From positions 73,286,713 through 73,350,712 of the forward strand of contig NC_092628.1 in the NCBI RefSeq assembly GCF_039555335.1: DNA of 64,000 bases, in the 5' to 3' direction. Position numbers and translations under genes: made by a program. The stretch is from Amphiura filiformis. Its lineage: Eukaryota; Echinodermata; Ophiuroidea; Amphilepidida; Amphiuridae. Under the pieces are notes generated by a model. That model worked only from the letters and a program-made list of their open reading frames with translations, was not told where the DNA came from and did no database searches. Shown here one piece after another: positions 11,820 through 24,668 of this stretch; the stretch's first letter is position 1, and each line of letters starts with the position of its first letter.

Positions 11820-13980
11820 CTTTCATTTCATACATATTTGATACATAATTATATCAAAAGTGTATCAAATAAGTAACTGTATCAAATCAGGGTTCCAATT
11901 TAAACTGTATCAAATTTTCGTTGAAATTGTTATCCTTTCATTTCATACACATTTCATACATAATTTATATCAAAAGTGTATTGAATATGTTACTGTATCA
12001 AATCAGGGTTCCAATTTAAACTGTATCAAATTAACATTCAAATTTTTATCCTTTCATTTCATACACATTTCATACATCATTTATATCAAAAGTGTATCGA
12101 ATATGTTACTGTATCAAATCAGGGTTCCAATTTAAACTGTATCAAATTAACATTCAAGTTTTTATCCTTTCATTTCATACACATTTCATACATCATTTAT
12201 ATCAAAAGTGTATCGAATATGTTACTGTATCAAATGAGGGTTCCAATTTAAACTGTATCAAATTTGCGTTCAAATTTTTATCCTTTCATTTCATACATAT
12301 TTCATACATAATTATATCAAAAGTGTATTGAATATGTTACTGTATCAAATGAGGGTTCCAATTTAAACTGTATCAAATTAGCATTGAAATTTTTATCCTT
12401 TCATTTCATACACATTTCATACATAATTTATATCAAAAGTGTATTGAATATGTTACTGTATCAAATGAGGGTTCCAATTTAAACTGTATCAAATTAGCAT
12501 TGAAATTTTATCCTTTCATTTCATACACATTTCATACATAATTATATCAAAAGTGTATGAAATATGTAACTGTATCAAATCAGGGTTCCAATTTAAACTG
12601 TATCAAATTAGCGTTGACATTTTTATCCTTTCATTTCATACACATTTCATACATAATGTATATCAAAAGTGTATCGAATATGTTACTGTATCAAATCAGC
12701 GTTCCAATTTAAACGTATCAAATTAGCGTTGAAATTTTTATCCTTTCATTTCATACACATTTCATACATAATTTATATCAAAAGTGTATCAAATATGTCA
12801 CTGTATCAAATCAGGGTTCCAATTTAAACTGTATCAAATTAACATTCAAATTTTTATCCTTTCATTTCATACACATTTCATACATCATTTATATCAAAAG
12901 TGTATCGAATATGTTACTGTATCAAATGAGGGTTCCAATTTAAACTGTATCAAATTATCATTGAAATTTTTATCCTTTCATTTCATACACATTTCATACA
13001 TAATTTATATCAAAAGTGTATCGAATATGTTACTGTATCAAATCAGGGTTCCAATTTAAACTGTATCAAATTAACATTCAAGTTTTTATCCTTTCATTTC
13101 ATACACATTTCATACATCATTTATATCAAAAGTGTATCGAATATGTTACTGTATCAAATGAGGGTTCCAATTTAAACTGTATCAAATTTGCGTTCAAATT
13201 TTTATCCTTTCATTTCATACATATTTCATACATAATTATATCAAAAGTGTATTGAATATGTTACTGTATCAAATGAGGGTTCCAATTTAAACTGTATCAA
13301 ATTAGCATTGAAATTTTTATCCTTTCATTTCATACACATTTCATACATAATTTATATCAAAAGTGTATTGAATATGTTACTGTATCAAATGAGGGTTCCA
13401 ATTTAAACTGTATCAAGTTAGCATTGAAATTTTTATCCTTTCATTTCATACACATTTCATACATAATTATATCAAAAGTGTATGAAATATGTAACTGTAT
13501 CAAATCAGCGTTCCAATTTAAACTGTATCAAATTAGCGTTCAAATTTTATCCTTTCATTTCATACACATTTCATACATAATTATATCAAAAGTGTATGAA
13601 ATATGTAACTGTATCAAATCAGGGTTCCAATTTAAACTGTATCAAATTAGCGTTGACTTTTTATCCTTTCATTTCATACACATTTCATACATAATTTATA
13701 TCAAAAGTGTATCGAATATGTTACTGTATCAAATCAGCGTTCCAATTTAAACTGTATCAAATTAGCGTTGAAATGTTTATCCTTTCATTTCATACACATT
13801 TCATACATAATTATATCAAAAGTGTATCAAATATGTCACTGTATGAAATCAGCGTTCCAATTTAAACTGTATCAAATTAGCATTGAAATTCTTATCCTTT
13901 CATTTTATACACATTTTATACATAATTATAATCAAAAGTGTATCAAATATGTCACTGTATCAAATCAGCGTTCCAATTCT
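11820..13980 (+). repeat. 116-bp satellite array, about 18 copies
   Basis: The unit contains GGTTCCAATTTAAACTG, a variable GTATCAAATTAGCATTG segment, TTATCCTTTCATTTCATAC and ATATCAAAAGTGTAT. The start of the GGTTCCAATTT word falls at 11891, 12007, 12123, 12239, 12354, 12470, 12584, 12700 and 12815, giving periods of 114-116 bp. Open frames through the array repeat at exactly 924 bp (11860 with 12784, 12092 with 13016), which marks an eight-unit higher-order repeat. Frames here are satellite translation, not genes. Confidence 0.92.
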
Positions 13981-13999
13981 AATGCTGGCCAGCAGGACC

Positions 14000-14205
14000 G
14001 CCCTATTTTTGATACATGCCATTTGATACACTTTTGATATAGTTTTTTGATACACTTTTGATACAGTTTTTGATACACTTTTGATAGTTTTTTGATACAC
14101 TTTTGATAGTTTTTTGATACACTTTTGATACAGTTTTTTATACACTTTTGATACAGTTTTTATACACTTTTGATACAGTTTTTATACACTTTTGATACAG
14201 TTTTT
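14000..14205 (+). repeat. short tandem array of the TTTTGATACACTTTTGATACA type
   Basis: About nine imperfect units of 20-25 bp, opposite in sense to the 116-bp array, directly follow its last unit after a 30-bp unique junction (GCTGGCCAGCAGGACCGCCC). Confidence 0.85.
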
Positions 14206-14906
14206 CAAATTTCAAAATTGGTCCAATCAAGCTCAAATTCAACAAGAATTATCCTTACATGATCTAAACATTTGCAAACATTAATGACCCCAAAGTGAAG
14301 GGGGTCAAAGGTCATATTTTGAAATTAGTCTAATCAAGCTCAAATTCAACACTGCCCTCTACTGCTAATGCTGACCTCTAGCACTTTCCCCCATCACGGA
14401 GCAGCTCAATGCACTTTCCCCTATCAACGTTCAAAATTACAACGCAATAGGATAAATGTGTGAGAAAGTCTTGCAAAAAAGAAGCAAAACCCAACCAAAA
14501 TGGAACATACATACATCAGAGGGCCTGCTTGGAAAGCAGTGCTTGTCACTGAAGTTGTTACCCTCAATAAAGAGACAAAAAGGCTACCAATAACATCTAC
14601 TATACAGGCATGTGCTATATTCATGCTTAATACATATACATTGAGGCCCTATATATAATATATAGTAAGCTTACCTTATCAGAACAAAGTCAGATATTTC
14701 CTCTTTAATCACAGTCCCTGATTACAACTACATTGTAACCAAATGTGCAGTCTACAAGCATGTTTGTATCTTCATCATGATAAATAAAACACCATAATTT
14801 GCTCTAACATACAGTACATTTCCAAATGCAAATCCTGGTGTTAACTGCATACATGCCACATGGGCAAATTTGAAAATGATGAGTCATTATCTAGACATGT
14901 GATCAG
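14206..14906. other. non-satellite island inside the composite block
   Basis: About 700 bp without the GATACA word. CAATCAAGCTCAAATTCAACA occurs twice (about 14222 and 14331). The rest is unrecognised. Confidence 0.5.
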
Positions 14907-15660
14907 TTATTGATACAGTTTTGATACACTACAAAAGGTCAGTTTATGAAAGCCCAATTTGATACACTTTTGATATACCTCTAGCCACCCAAAATAAACT
15001 AAGTCCAATTTAATACGCTTTTGATACACTATAGGCAGCCAGAATTTGACCAAGTCCAATTTGATACACTTTTGATATACCTCTAGCCACCAAAAATTAA
15101 CTAAGTTCAATTTGATACACTTTACATACACTAAAAAACAGGCAAAGTCCAATTTAATACACTTTTGATACACTGTATGCGGCCAGAATTTGAATAAGTC
15201 CAATTTGATACACTTTTGATATACATCTAGCCACCAAAAATTAACTAAGTTCAATTTGATACACTTTACATACACTAAAAAACAGGCAAAGTCCAATTTA
15301 ATACACTTTTGATACACTGTATGCAGCCAGAATTTGACTAGGTCCAATTTGATACACTTTTGATATACATCTAGCACCAAAAAGTTCACTTTGATACACT
15401 TTACATACACTGAAAAACTGCAAAGTCCAAATTGATACACTTTTGATACACCACAAGCATGGCCAAAATTAACTAAGTTCAAATTCGATACACTTTTGAT
15501 ACATTTTTGATACAGTTAGGTGGTATTTGATACAGTTTTGATACCTTATATTTTCAGTTGATACATTTTCAATACACCTTTGTATATCAAAACTGTATTA
15601 AATTGCTGTTTGATACAGTTTTAATACACTTTGATACACTTTTGATACACTTCTTGCTGT
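14907..15660 (+). repeat. 144-bp tandem repeats with CAATTTGATACACTTTTGATA
   Basis: The unit has three GATACAC sub-blocks separated by CTAGCCACCAAAAATTAACT, ACAGGCAAAGTC and GCAGCCAGAATTTGA-type spacers. CCACCAAAAATTAAC recurs at 15087 and 15231, 144 bp apart. Because 144 is divisible by three, the minus strand stays open for 191 codons (14907-15482), which explains that frame. Confidence 0.85.
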
Positions 15661-15679
15661 ATAGAATTTCTGCTAGGGT

Positions 15680-16755
15680 GTCATAAAAAACGCACGTGTT
15701 TACGCCCAAACGACCTAAGCTAATCGCAGATCCATCTTTTGCGCCGAGGCTCATTTTAGTGATAAAATGTTTATCCCAGCACCTTACTCGCGGGGGTAGG
15801 ACAGGCCATCAAAGATTACCATAGAGGAGGGAGGATGGTGATGCCCGAGTGATTTTCATTTCGCTCTTGTGAAATTATTCCAAGAGCTATTTTTACTTGT
15901 TAGTTAGCTGAAAATAGTCATTTCATTTTATATTTAGCAGAAATTTTTTTCCTAAATATTTCCTATAATATTTTGTAGAATTTTTAGCCGAAAATCAATT
16001 TTGCCAATACTTGTGTACATAGCCAGAATGTCCAAATTCGCATGGGCGCCCTCACATTATGACGTCATAGCGAGATTATGTGGGAAATGTTTGTACTTAT
16101 TTTGGTATTGGATAGAGGAGATCCATAGCTATACATTAGTACCAAAATATAACGGTATATGACGTTAGTAAATTGAAAATTAGGGGGAGGGGTTGCAACA
16201 ACCTCCCTTCGAAGTCCGCGTTACAATATAATGCTCAGTAGTTCTATATGTAGGCTAAGACAGACTTATTTATTAGCATTTTGCAAAAACGGTATGAGTG
16301 TCATTTCAGATGAGTGTCATTTCATTCAGTAATGTTGAGGCAACAGAAAACTTGCACTTGAACACTACCAACTACAGTGTCGATGTCCCGTGACACTGAA
16401 AAAACCCTGGTTTTGAACCAAAGAAGAAAGAAGGTAAAATCGAGAATGATGTAGATGTAGAATAGTGATGTAGAATATAGCATGGCAGGTGAACTACATT
16501 GTATGAACTTAGTATAAAAATAAAAAAACGTAGAAAGAAAGCGAATTAGAGAGAGTGGGCCAGAGAGAAACTGAGGGACTATATGTTTAAACCACCATTT
16601 AATTATTTAATACAACAACATTTTTCTGTATAGAAAATTTAAACCCTTGACCATAAAACACAATTGTTTGCCTCCGTAATTTTCATCTCTTGTTTATACC
16701 ATAGCCTTCATCGGCGAAGATCATTACGTCACACTTCAAGAAAGCAAAATCGGGT
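15680..16755. other. no recognised feature
   Basis: AT-rich sequence without identifiable genes or repeats. Confidence 0.45.
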
Positions 16756-16761
16756 CATTCA

Positions 16762-17135
16762 TTCTTATTTATTTATTTATTTTTTTTATTTATTTATTAC
16801 ACTTTATCACTGGCACAGAATTACAAGAAATATATAATATTGCACATAAGTTACATCAAAAATTACACAATATTATGAAAGAAACATTTGTTTTAAAAAG
16901 TCCAGTGAATGGCTGGAGCAAACAGGTGCCAGGCACCTCTAAGACCGCCCCACCAAAACAAAAAAAGAAGGGAAGGGAAAAATAAATTAGAGGGGGAAAA
17001 TGCAGGTAAGTTACATTTGCCTGCAATTTGGACAATTACAAAAAGAGGTCCAAGTGCAAACAGAAGTTGCATCAAAGGTGCGAGCAAATTTGGACTGGTA
17101 AAACTCCAAAACTTGGTGCTTCTGACCATGGATGC
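16762..17135 (-). mobile_element. probable 3' end of a non-LTR retroelement
   Basis: On the minus strand the sequence ends in an AAAT-type microsatellite tail (16762-16800). Upstream lies a conserved-looking stretch running through TTGCACATAAGTTACATC and GCCAGGCACCTCTAAGACCG. A tetranucleotide tail after a short 3' region is usual for LINE or SINE ends. No reverse transcriptase remains. Both strands are open for 78 codons; neither looks like a real protein. Confidence 0.4.
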
Positions 17136-17940
17136 TTTGACGTAGGCTGCAGTAACAACAGCTGAAAATTAAGAAGGTAACCAGTTTTCTATTGTGTTTT
17201 TTATATAGAAATTACCAACACAGGTGAACTTCAATGCTAACATTATTCAAATATTAACATAGAGTTAGTGTACTATTTGATTTTCTTCATAGAAGTTTTA
17301 TTAAAGGCATGGTCGTAGATAAAATCCCAAATGGCTTGAACTGGAGTCACGGGCCAAACCCACAACGTTAGTATTTTAACAAGGGGTAATGAGAGCGAAA
17401 GCTCCCGGATGGAATTCAAATCAATGCAGGTTGACAGCCGGTAACATCCTTCTGTCTTCGAGGACTTAGCTTTCAGGATGCGCTAATAATACTAACACAA
17501 ACTGACTACTGGAGTCTATACAACTAAAGCTCTGCTACTTGACATTTCCATCTATATCCATACCACGTAGTAACCTAGTAACCTATAGTTTATTGTAATT
17601 CCGTGATGGGCAGACTTGGGGGGGGGGGGGCAGAAGGCGTGAAAGAAAAGTATACTTGGCATTTTCCCGAATAGGCACCCTTCTTACTAGTCAGCACTTC
17701 CTATATAATATAGAAGGATGGTGAGGAGGTACTGTTGGTTGTAGGAAAACTGTCTTTAAAAAATCATGGGGAAAATATGAAGCAGATGTGTGGGGGCATA
17801 CGCCGCCTGATATAGGGACATAATTGGAATCATCTTTAAAAAAGTCAGGCGACGATTCTTTCCCAAACTCATTGAACTGAATGGCAACCTTGCATTACCA
17901 AAATCACTGTTCCTTTGTATGTTTCTTATTTTACTCGTTG
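17136..17940. other. no recognised feature
   Basis: AT-rich spacer with a G run near 17618. Confidence 0.4.
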
Positions 17941-17944
17941 AAGA

Positions 17945-18545
17945 GATATACAACCAATCCACAAACACAAATAAGAACAATTAAGCCAAATAACTAAACA
18001 ACAAATAAACAAAACCGGCATTACCCCTCCCTTAACCTGTTGCACGATGACCTTAAAAGACATCGTGTAAGAGACACATGTAATATTAATAAACTGTTAA
18101 TAGATTGACAAAATAAAAGTAATCATGGTAAATTAGTGACCAACCTTCCTTAATCCAGAATAATCGGTGGTCAGGTTATCATCTTAAACGGTCAACTACC
18201 TATTAACTCATCAACTACAACACCTAATACGGATTGACAATGCAAGTAAAAAGGGAAGATAAGGGTTATCTACTATTTCTTAACGACTTACGTCCTACAT
18301 GGACATGTCGGATTTCCCGGTAACAGGCCCGTATAGCCAGTATGGAGCTTTTGGTGTCCATATTTTGAACTTGCATGAAGTTGACTTTTAAAATATTTCT
18401 TTGCAAATAGCACCTTTTTGGACATTGTAACATGCGATATTACATGTGTCTCTTACACGATGTCTTTTAAGGTCATCGTGCAACAGGTTAACTGAGGGGT
18501 AATGTCGGTTTTTGTTTATTTATTTGTCTTGTTCTTATTTGTGAA
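17945..18545. mobile_element. foldback element with about 140-bp inverted arms
   Basis: The inner arms are TTAA then CCTGTTGCACGATG (from 18032) and CATCGTGCAACAGG then TTAA (to 18491). They continue inward through ACATCGTGTAAGAGACACATGT with very few mismatches. Inverted similarity also continues outward past each TTAA (CCGGCATTACCCCTC against GAGGGGTAATGTCGG, then ACAAATAAGAACAA on the left inverted as TTGTTCTTATTTGT on the right). The element is therefore larger than the TTAA-bounded core. Confidence 0.75.
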
Positions 18546-18549
18546 TATA

Positions 18550-19108
18550 TTGGTGCGAATGATACATTCCCCTGGCTACGGGCCTGCCCGTTTAGATTAT
18601 AATTAAGAAACAAAGAGTTAATGCCCTATAATTAAGAAATAAAGGGTAAAACCCTATCCTTTACACCCAAATAATGTGTCCGAGGTAGCAAACGTAAATA
18701 ATGGGTGAAGGTAAAGCAGTGCATAATCACCGAGCCAGTTACAGCGGGTATCGCGGGAAAATTATACTCAGTCGTAACCTTGCGCGTAGAATGTACAGTT
18801 GTACACGCTTTATTGCGTTCCATATACATTCAGAGCACATAGGCTATAGTGCTTTCACGTGACGCGTTTTGACAAATCACACAGACGCCTCCCGCTAGCG
18901 GCACTAGCTTTTACATTAGCGTTACTTGGTGCTTGTGAATACTTATACGCGCGCGATCAAAGTAGCGCATATGTAAACGCACAATTATTTTCCCTCCCCA
19001 AAAAGAAAGATCACTTCCCCCATTGCCCTCGTAGAAAAATATTCCTGGTGCCGCCACCGCTCTTTGAATCTGCTACGCGTTACGACCTGTAGGCTAAGCG
19101 AAGTTACA
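18550..19108. other. no recognised feature
   Basis: No gene recognised. A 77-codon frame at 18859-19092 has no family resemblance. Confidence 0.4.
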
Positions 19109-19110
19109 AG

Positions 19111-19613
19111 CATTTGAATATATGAATACAAAACCCACCCAAGTCCATACTTTGGCCAAATTGAGTTAAGCATGGGAAATTGTTGCTATACATAGGCCTG
19201 TCATATGTATTTAAGTCCATGATTTGAGTCTTGTAACACATTGATTGAAATCCAGTATGTATAAAAGTCCACTTGTAACACATTCATTGCTGGAGAGTGA
19301 CTTTTGAAAAAAAAAGGGTTCAATCAAGGAAAGTGTGTGGTTTATATTTAATGGCAGAATGCTTATCAATATTATACATACTTGTGCTTTATTTTGTATT
19401 ATCTTGCTAGTGGTAATCTCATTCCAACATTGTTGTCTTTATTATATGATTCAAAAAACCACCTAAGTCCAGCATTTAAAATGAACCCCACGAAGTCCCT
19501 GAAATGCTAATCGTCATACCTAATACAGTTTAACCCACTCTTTTGCACGTAAAACTTACCATATTGACCAGGTAAATGGACTTGGGTGGGTTTTGAATTC
19601 ACGTATTCATTTG
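19111..19613. mobile_element. MITE with inverted ends ACAAAACCCACCCAAGTCCA
   Basis: The left end (CATTTGAATATATGAATAC then AAAACCCACCCAAGTCCAT) is inverted at the right end (ATGGACTTGGGTGGGTTTT then GTATTCATTTGAATGG). The arms are about 40 bp. Internal copies of CCACCTAAGTCCA-like sequence also occur near 19457. Confidence 0.7.
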
Positions 19614-22600
19614 AATGGACGAAAGTTGAATAAAAATGATGACAAACTCACCTATAAAAAGAGAAAAAACGATTCAAACAAGTGGAACAAAAAGACGTAT
19701 AAACACTTTTCCTTTAGTCAATCTTTATCATGCTTATTGACGCAGTGCGATTTTGTATGTTTATCAATAGTCTTGTTTTGCATGCTGCTGGAGGAGTCCA
19801 GGTACCTCCTGACTAGGTTGCGCCGTATTCATAGTATTCTTTTTAGGCAGAGCATGGAAGTAGTACTTCCATGGGCAGAGCAACCAGATTGTACAAGGCA
19901 GAGCAGATATCAGGAAAAAGGTGACCACACAAAATACTTAAAAAAGAATCAAAAGAACTAAAGAAAACGAAACAAAAACTGAAGTTGTTAAAAGTACACC
20001 AAAAGAATTTTAAAACAAAAACATACTGCTTCTAGTGAAATAGTGAAGAAAATATCTGTCTTTTTGTTCCGCGTGATCATATTGATGGAATCGTTTCACT
20101 TTATTATGTTTCACAGGCCAGTTTGTCATTTTTAAAATTCGCTCATTCAAATGCTTGTTGTTTGTATGAGTCGCAGCGGATCCAAAAATGTGTCAAGATA
20201 TCCAGAAAAAGATATTGCCTTTCATAAAAATTAAAAAAAGAACATTACGTTGCTCGGTTTTTTAAATGGATTCCAAGTGCTAGTGAAACATTCAGAATCA
20301 GCTCCTCAGATGTTGTTGCGGGAAAGCTTTGAGTGGCCAGCACTTCCATCTATCAGCCTTGAATTCTCTGCTTGAATAAGGAAAGACGATTTACATTATC
20401 TTAGTGATTTATGATCAAATGAAGATCAAGATTTGCAGTGAGGAGTCAAGAGTGAGTAAGTGAGTGAGTGGGGAGAGGCGAGTGGGGGAATGAGTGAGTC
20501 AAATAAACAGAATATTGTTGATCCACTCCCGGGATCCACTACAGCATAATTATACATGTTATATTTATACTATGGCTATGCACGAAAATCCGATCGTTCC
20601 TGACGTGTTGGTGTATCCACGCATGGTACGTGAACCGTGAGTGTTTACCCTGGATTTCTGGATCAAAGCAATAAGAACAAAAAGGTTAAGCTAGTTGACA
20701 TCCTCAATGATGTGAGGCGATTTATTTCACATTAGTTTCAGAACGATCATTATCAACTTGGAATCATCATCCATCAATCAACCGCTGTTAGCAAATGTTG
20801 TTTGGATGAGGATTTATCATCTCCTTCAACGGCTCATTTGGAACATCTAACGTGTTTAATACAAGCAGTATATATTACAGTAATAACCCCCTCAGTATAT
20901 TTTATTCTCTCACGCGCGCGTCCACTTTTTGTCTGTTTTTTGTCTATTTCAGATTATATCTCTAATTATTAATTTTTCTTTTTTTACAAACTTTCTAAAA
21001 CTAGATGACCGGTGGTACTGCCTCCTAAATTCAGGCAAAGCGCGCATTTGTTCCATGACTTCTTATTATTTTCACGACTTTATTCCCCCGTTTATTCCTG
21101 CATAATTCGAGTTTTGCGGACTCTCAAAGTACGTCCGTCGTCTGTGTAGTTCAAATACTTTTTATAACAATTGAGCACTCGAATCCTAGTAATGTTCATG
21201 CAGAATTCTTAATCTATGCTAACCAGCCATATAAAGCTTCACATTCTGAAACAGTAGTGGCTAACAGCCAGTCTGTCTTCGGGATCTCACATATCACGAC
21301 GGGCCATACTATAATACTGCCACAGATTGCACTGCTAAGACATGCCATGGATCAGCTAGAAGTTCCGTGTCGGCATGCATGGCCAGCAATACCATGAATA
21401 CCACGCTTTTCAAATTGTTCATTCAAAATCGCATTAACTAGACGCAATTAATTAAAAGCTATTAAAAACTCATTATGACAAAATATAGGACTGAAAATGT
21501 GTCAATAGAACTGAAAAAATAATAAAGCTCAAGATACATTAATTTGTAGCTCAAAAATATATAAATTGTAGCTCATAAAGTAGTGGCGCCTCTTAATTTT
21601 TAATTTACGTTTTAGAGCGTAAGTATAAGCGCTACCATGCCATGATCCCTAGCTTGACTACAATACTTTAAAAAATGAGATTTACTTCCAAATTTCACAG
21701 TGAAAACACGCAACCTCATTAATCTCATTAAGAGTACCATAGGAGAGTACAGTCGTCACGGTTAACTGATTTGACGTCTTGTGTCTATCATGTGACAATT
21801 TGCAGTTAATCTCATTCTGTATCTGTTCTAGGTCCTTAGTTGTCATTTGAATTGTCATGATACTAAATATTGCTTGGTGTACATGTAGAATAATAATAAG
21901 TTTGAAATTCTTTGCACATGAACAATTTGACGTGATCTGTGAAAATCCTTTACAATTACATAGTGAAATTGATAATTTGTTTTGTACACAAAAACATGGA
22001 GCTTTAAAACTCTTTTTAGAACTCTTTTTAAACATTAAAAGTTACGAGCAAAGAAGGATTGAAAAATAAAGAAATCATTTTTAACAAAGAGCTTTAGCCT
22101 TTAGGCTAATGCGACATGTGAAGGGTTTTCAGTCACAGATCACATCACAAAATAATCAGTAAACGGCGATGCAATTGTGCAATGCATTTTTGAAGAAGAA
22201 AAAAGGCATTGCATGCAGTTTATGGAAGTTGGAGTAATTTCCTAAACAATTCCGTCATCCCAATCAACTCATTTATATTCAGAACAAGAACCGCTCCCAC
22301 CCTAAGAAATGTCAAGGCCGTCACTGGAGATTCTGTTGTATTTTGTGAAAGAACTTGGAAGGGCACATGCAGCTGGGGTGAATTGATGATCAAGGGACGA
22401 GACCTGTCATATATAGTTTTCCAAAACCAGAATTGGGCCTAGCTGCAAACTGAACTTCGATCAATATCATCAAACAATAGAGACAAAGCAAATGGAAAAG
22501 TCAGCGAAATGACTCTTTGTTGATTGATACCATTTTTCATCCTTCGACAACTCAAATCTATTAAACTGCCTCAATTCCCATCATATTCATAACTTTTGCA

Positions 22601-23838
22601 GTATTTCATTCTACATCCAATGTAATATGATAAAGTCTGGAATAAATCAACGGGAAGTTATATTTTAATGGTTATTCAAACCCAATCTCACCGTTGCCAA
22701 TTATTGGTTGCGTTGTCACCAAATGATGACATTAGTTCGTCCCATGCGCTAATACAAATCTGTTCACCTGGTGGGGCCATGGAATTCAATCCCATCTCAC
22801 CGCTGCTTTTCTCATCGTTTTTGATTCCACATGACAACTCCCTAACTCTATTCAATTGGATTTTAATGACACATTTGGAAGTGTTCTCTTTCCGGTAGTG
22901 AGAATTTTAGCTTAACTCCAGCTGTATAATATTTTTACTTCTTTACTTACTATCTTGTTGCAAAAAAGCGCCTAGCTATAATAAACCATGATATTTTTGA
23001 TCTCTGCTACTAAATCCCACCATGTCGTCACCTATTACTAGTTGACAACTCGATGAATCCGCATCAGAAAACCCCGGTTAAGATCCCATACAGAGTAGCA
23101 TGCCGACTAAGGGGATACAATGACAATCATGCTATTTAGACCTCTAATACTTGGCCGGAACATCCTAACCAGTCTTAAGTTTCCCTTTGACCATGAAGTG
23201 TTTAAAGAAAATACCTTGGTGATAATCAGGCAAACAAATCATCTAATGTTAGACATTATCCTGGTTCTCATTATACTTAACGCACCTGCACTGGTGACAA
23301 CGCATTTTAAAATGCATGCTACTTAACCAAATTAAGGACATACTTAAGAGGGTGTCGAAAAGTTATCTTTTACCCTTCTTTTTTGTGAAGGTTTAACAAA
23401 GCATTGTGATGAAAGGGGTCTTTTGAGTTGCCGACAAAGACCTTCGCTAGAAACAAGGGGTCTTTCAGCATACGAAGGCCCGTAGGTGCTCAGGGTCTCG
23501 CTTATTTAGTTTTATTTATATCATTATCATTGCCAGTAGTTGGAAAGTAGTTTTGGAAATGTATAATACACCGTACCGATTTACAGAATGATACATTTTC
23601 TACTAAAATTTAATAATACGTTTCAACATGGAATTCGTGTTTACTTAAACTACTTTTCAATGAAAATTAATTTATTCTCTGGTGAGTGGCCCCTTTTCAG
23701 GCAGGGTATAACAAAATTAAGTCTGGAAACTAACAATAAATTCTATTACAAAACTCATTACTATGCGATATGAAATAATAAAACCGATATGAAGTTGGCT
23801 CAACTCTTTGTGACATTCTGTAACTCCTATACCATCAT
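19614..23838. other. 4.2 kb without recognised genes
   Basis: I see no exon with family resemblance on either strand. The longest open frames (122 codons at 19593-19961, 117 codons on the minus strand at 21682-22035) look random in composition. A 19-bp palindrome ATGGAAGTAGTACTTCCAT lies near 19854. Small GAGT repeats lie near 20450-20490. Confidence 0.45.
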
Positions 23839-23839
23839 G

Positions 23840-23955
23840 ACCATATTGTTAGGTTCCAGACCTCAGACCTGCTAGACATGTCCTCTTGCTAGCGTTCCAG
23901 ACCTGCTAGGCAGGCCCTCTTGTTAGGTTCCAGACTTGCTACGACATCGTGTTAG
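23840..23955 (+). repeat. short minisatellite, about three copies
   Basis: GGTTCCAGACCTGCTAGRCA-type units with CCTCTTG spacing occur at about 23850, 23892 and 23932. The unit is about 40 bp. Confidence 0.65.
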
Positions 23956-24176
23956 GCGGTTCCTCCAGCAACTTCCCTGTTCTAAGTGCTTTTCTCATCC
24001 TAACACAACGAGAACCACTAATCCATAAACTTAACCCTAATCCTATAATCTCCTATAGCATGTATAGGGTAATGGGCCAATAGTAATGAAATGCTAATTT
24101 TGACTCAGATTTAATCGGCCAATCAGGACTCCACTATAAATAATATACATTTGCAACCTATATCATGCATTAGATA

Positions 24177-24668
24177 TATACTACGCCAAAAAAGTATCCT
24201 TACATTTGGAAAAATAATCACAATTTCAAAACTGAACCATATTGGGGTAAATTTGTTTTTTAATGGATGCACTGTCTAATCAGGTACATTATGACACCCC
24301 CATTGAATCCAATGTGACTTCAAGAAGCAAAGTTACAAGCAAATGAAAGTTATGAAAAGTACAGAAAAGTAAAAAACTGAAATAAAAACTGCTTAAATAA
24401 AGCTTCATTGAAGAAACCGTGTTGTCTCTTTGTTGCGCTTGTTAGAATATTTTTGCGCTTTTTATAGGCCAATTTATCACTTTTAAAACTGGACTTTCGT
24501 CTATTCAATTGCTTGTAACTTTACTTCTTGATGTCACATTGGATTCAATGTGGTGTCATAATGTGCAAGATTAGATAGCGTATCTATTTAAAAAAACATA
24601 TTTACCCCAATATGGTTGAAATTGTGATTATTTTTCCAAGTGTTAGGATACTTTTTTGGCGCAGTATA
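24177..24668. mobile_element. 492-bp foldback MITE (TATA flanks)
   Basis: The left arm starts TATACTACGCCAAAAAAGTA and the right arm ends TACTTTTTTGGCGCAGTATA. Inverted similarity continues inward for about 170 bp on each side, through AATAATCACAATTTCAAA / TTGAAATTGTGATTATT and GACACCCCCATTGAATCCA / TGGATTCAATGTGGTGTC. TA-rich ends suggest a Tc1/mariner-type non-autonomous element. Confidence 0.85.

Larger units (their letters stand above)
11565..15678. repeat. composite block of GTATCAAA / TTTGATAC arrays
   Basis: Nearly all of this 4.1 kb consists of repeats built from the word TGTATCAAA or its complement TTTGATACA. The main array (11820-13980) carries the GTATCAAA sense. The flanking arrays at 11615-11650, 14000-14205 and 14900-15650 carry the opposite sense. 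The block starts TTAA then CCCTAGAAC and ends CTAGGG, so both outer ends share CCCTAG in inverse, like piggyBac termini. The right side is followed by TGTC rather than TTAA, so a single-element origin is only a hypothesis. Confidence 0.5.

Noticed and set aside
11820-13980. CRISPR-like array
   Set aside because: Units are contiguous 116-bp satellite monomers without unique spacers, in a eukaryotic genome.
14907-15482. 191-codon minus-strand open frame
   Set aside because: It is a translation of a 144-bp satellite whose length is a multiple of three. No start context, domain or splice evidence.
19593-19961. 122-codon open frame as a gene
   Set aside because: Lys- and Asn-rich composition of random AT-rich DNA; it begins inside the end of a MITE.
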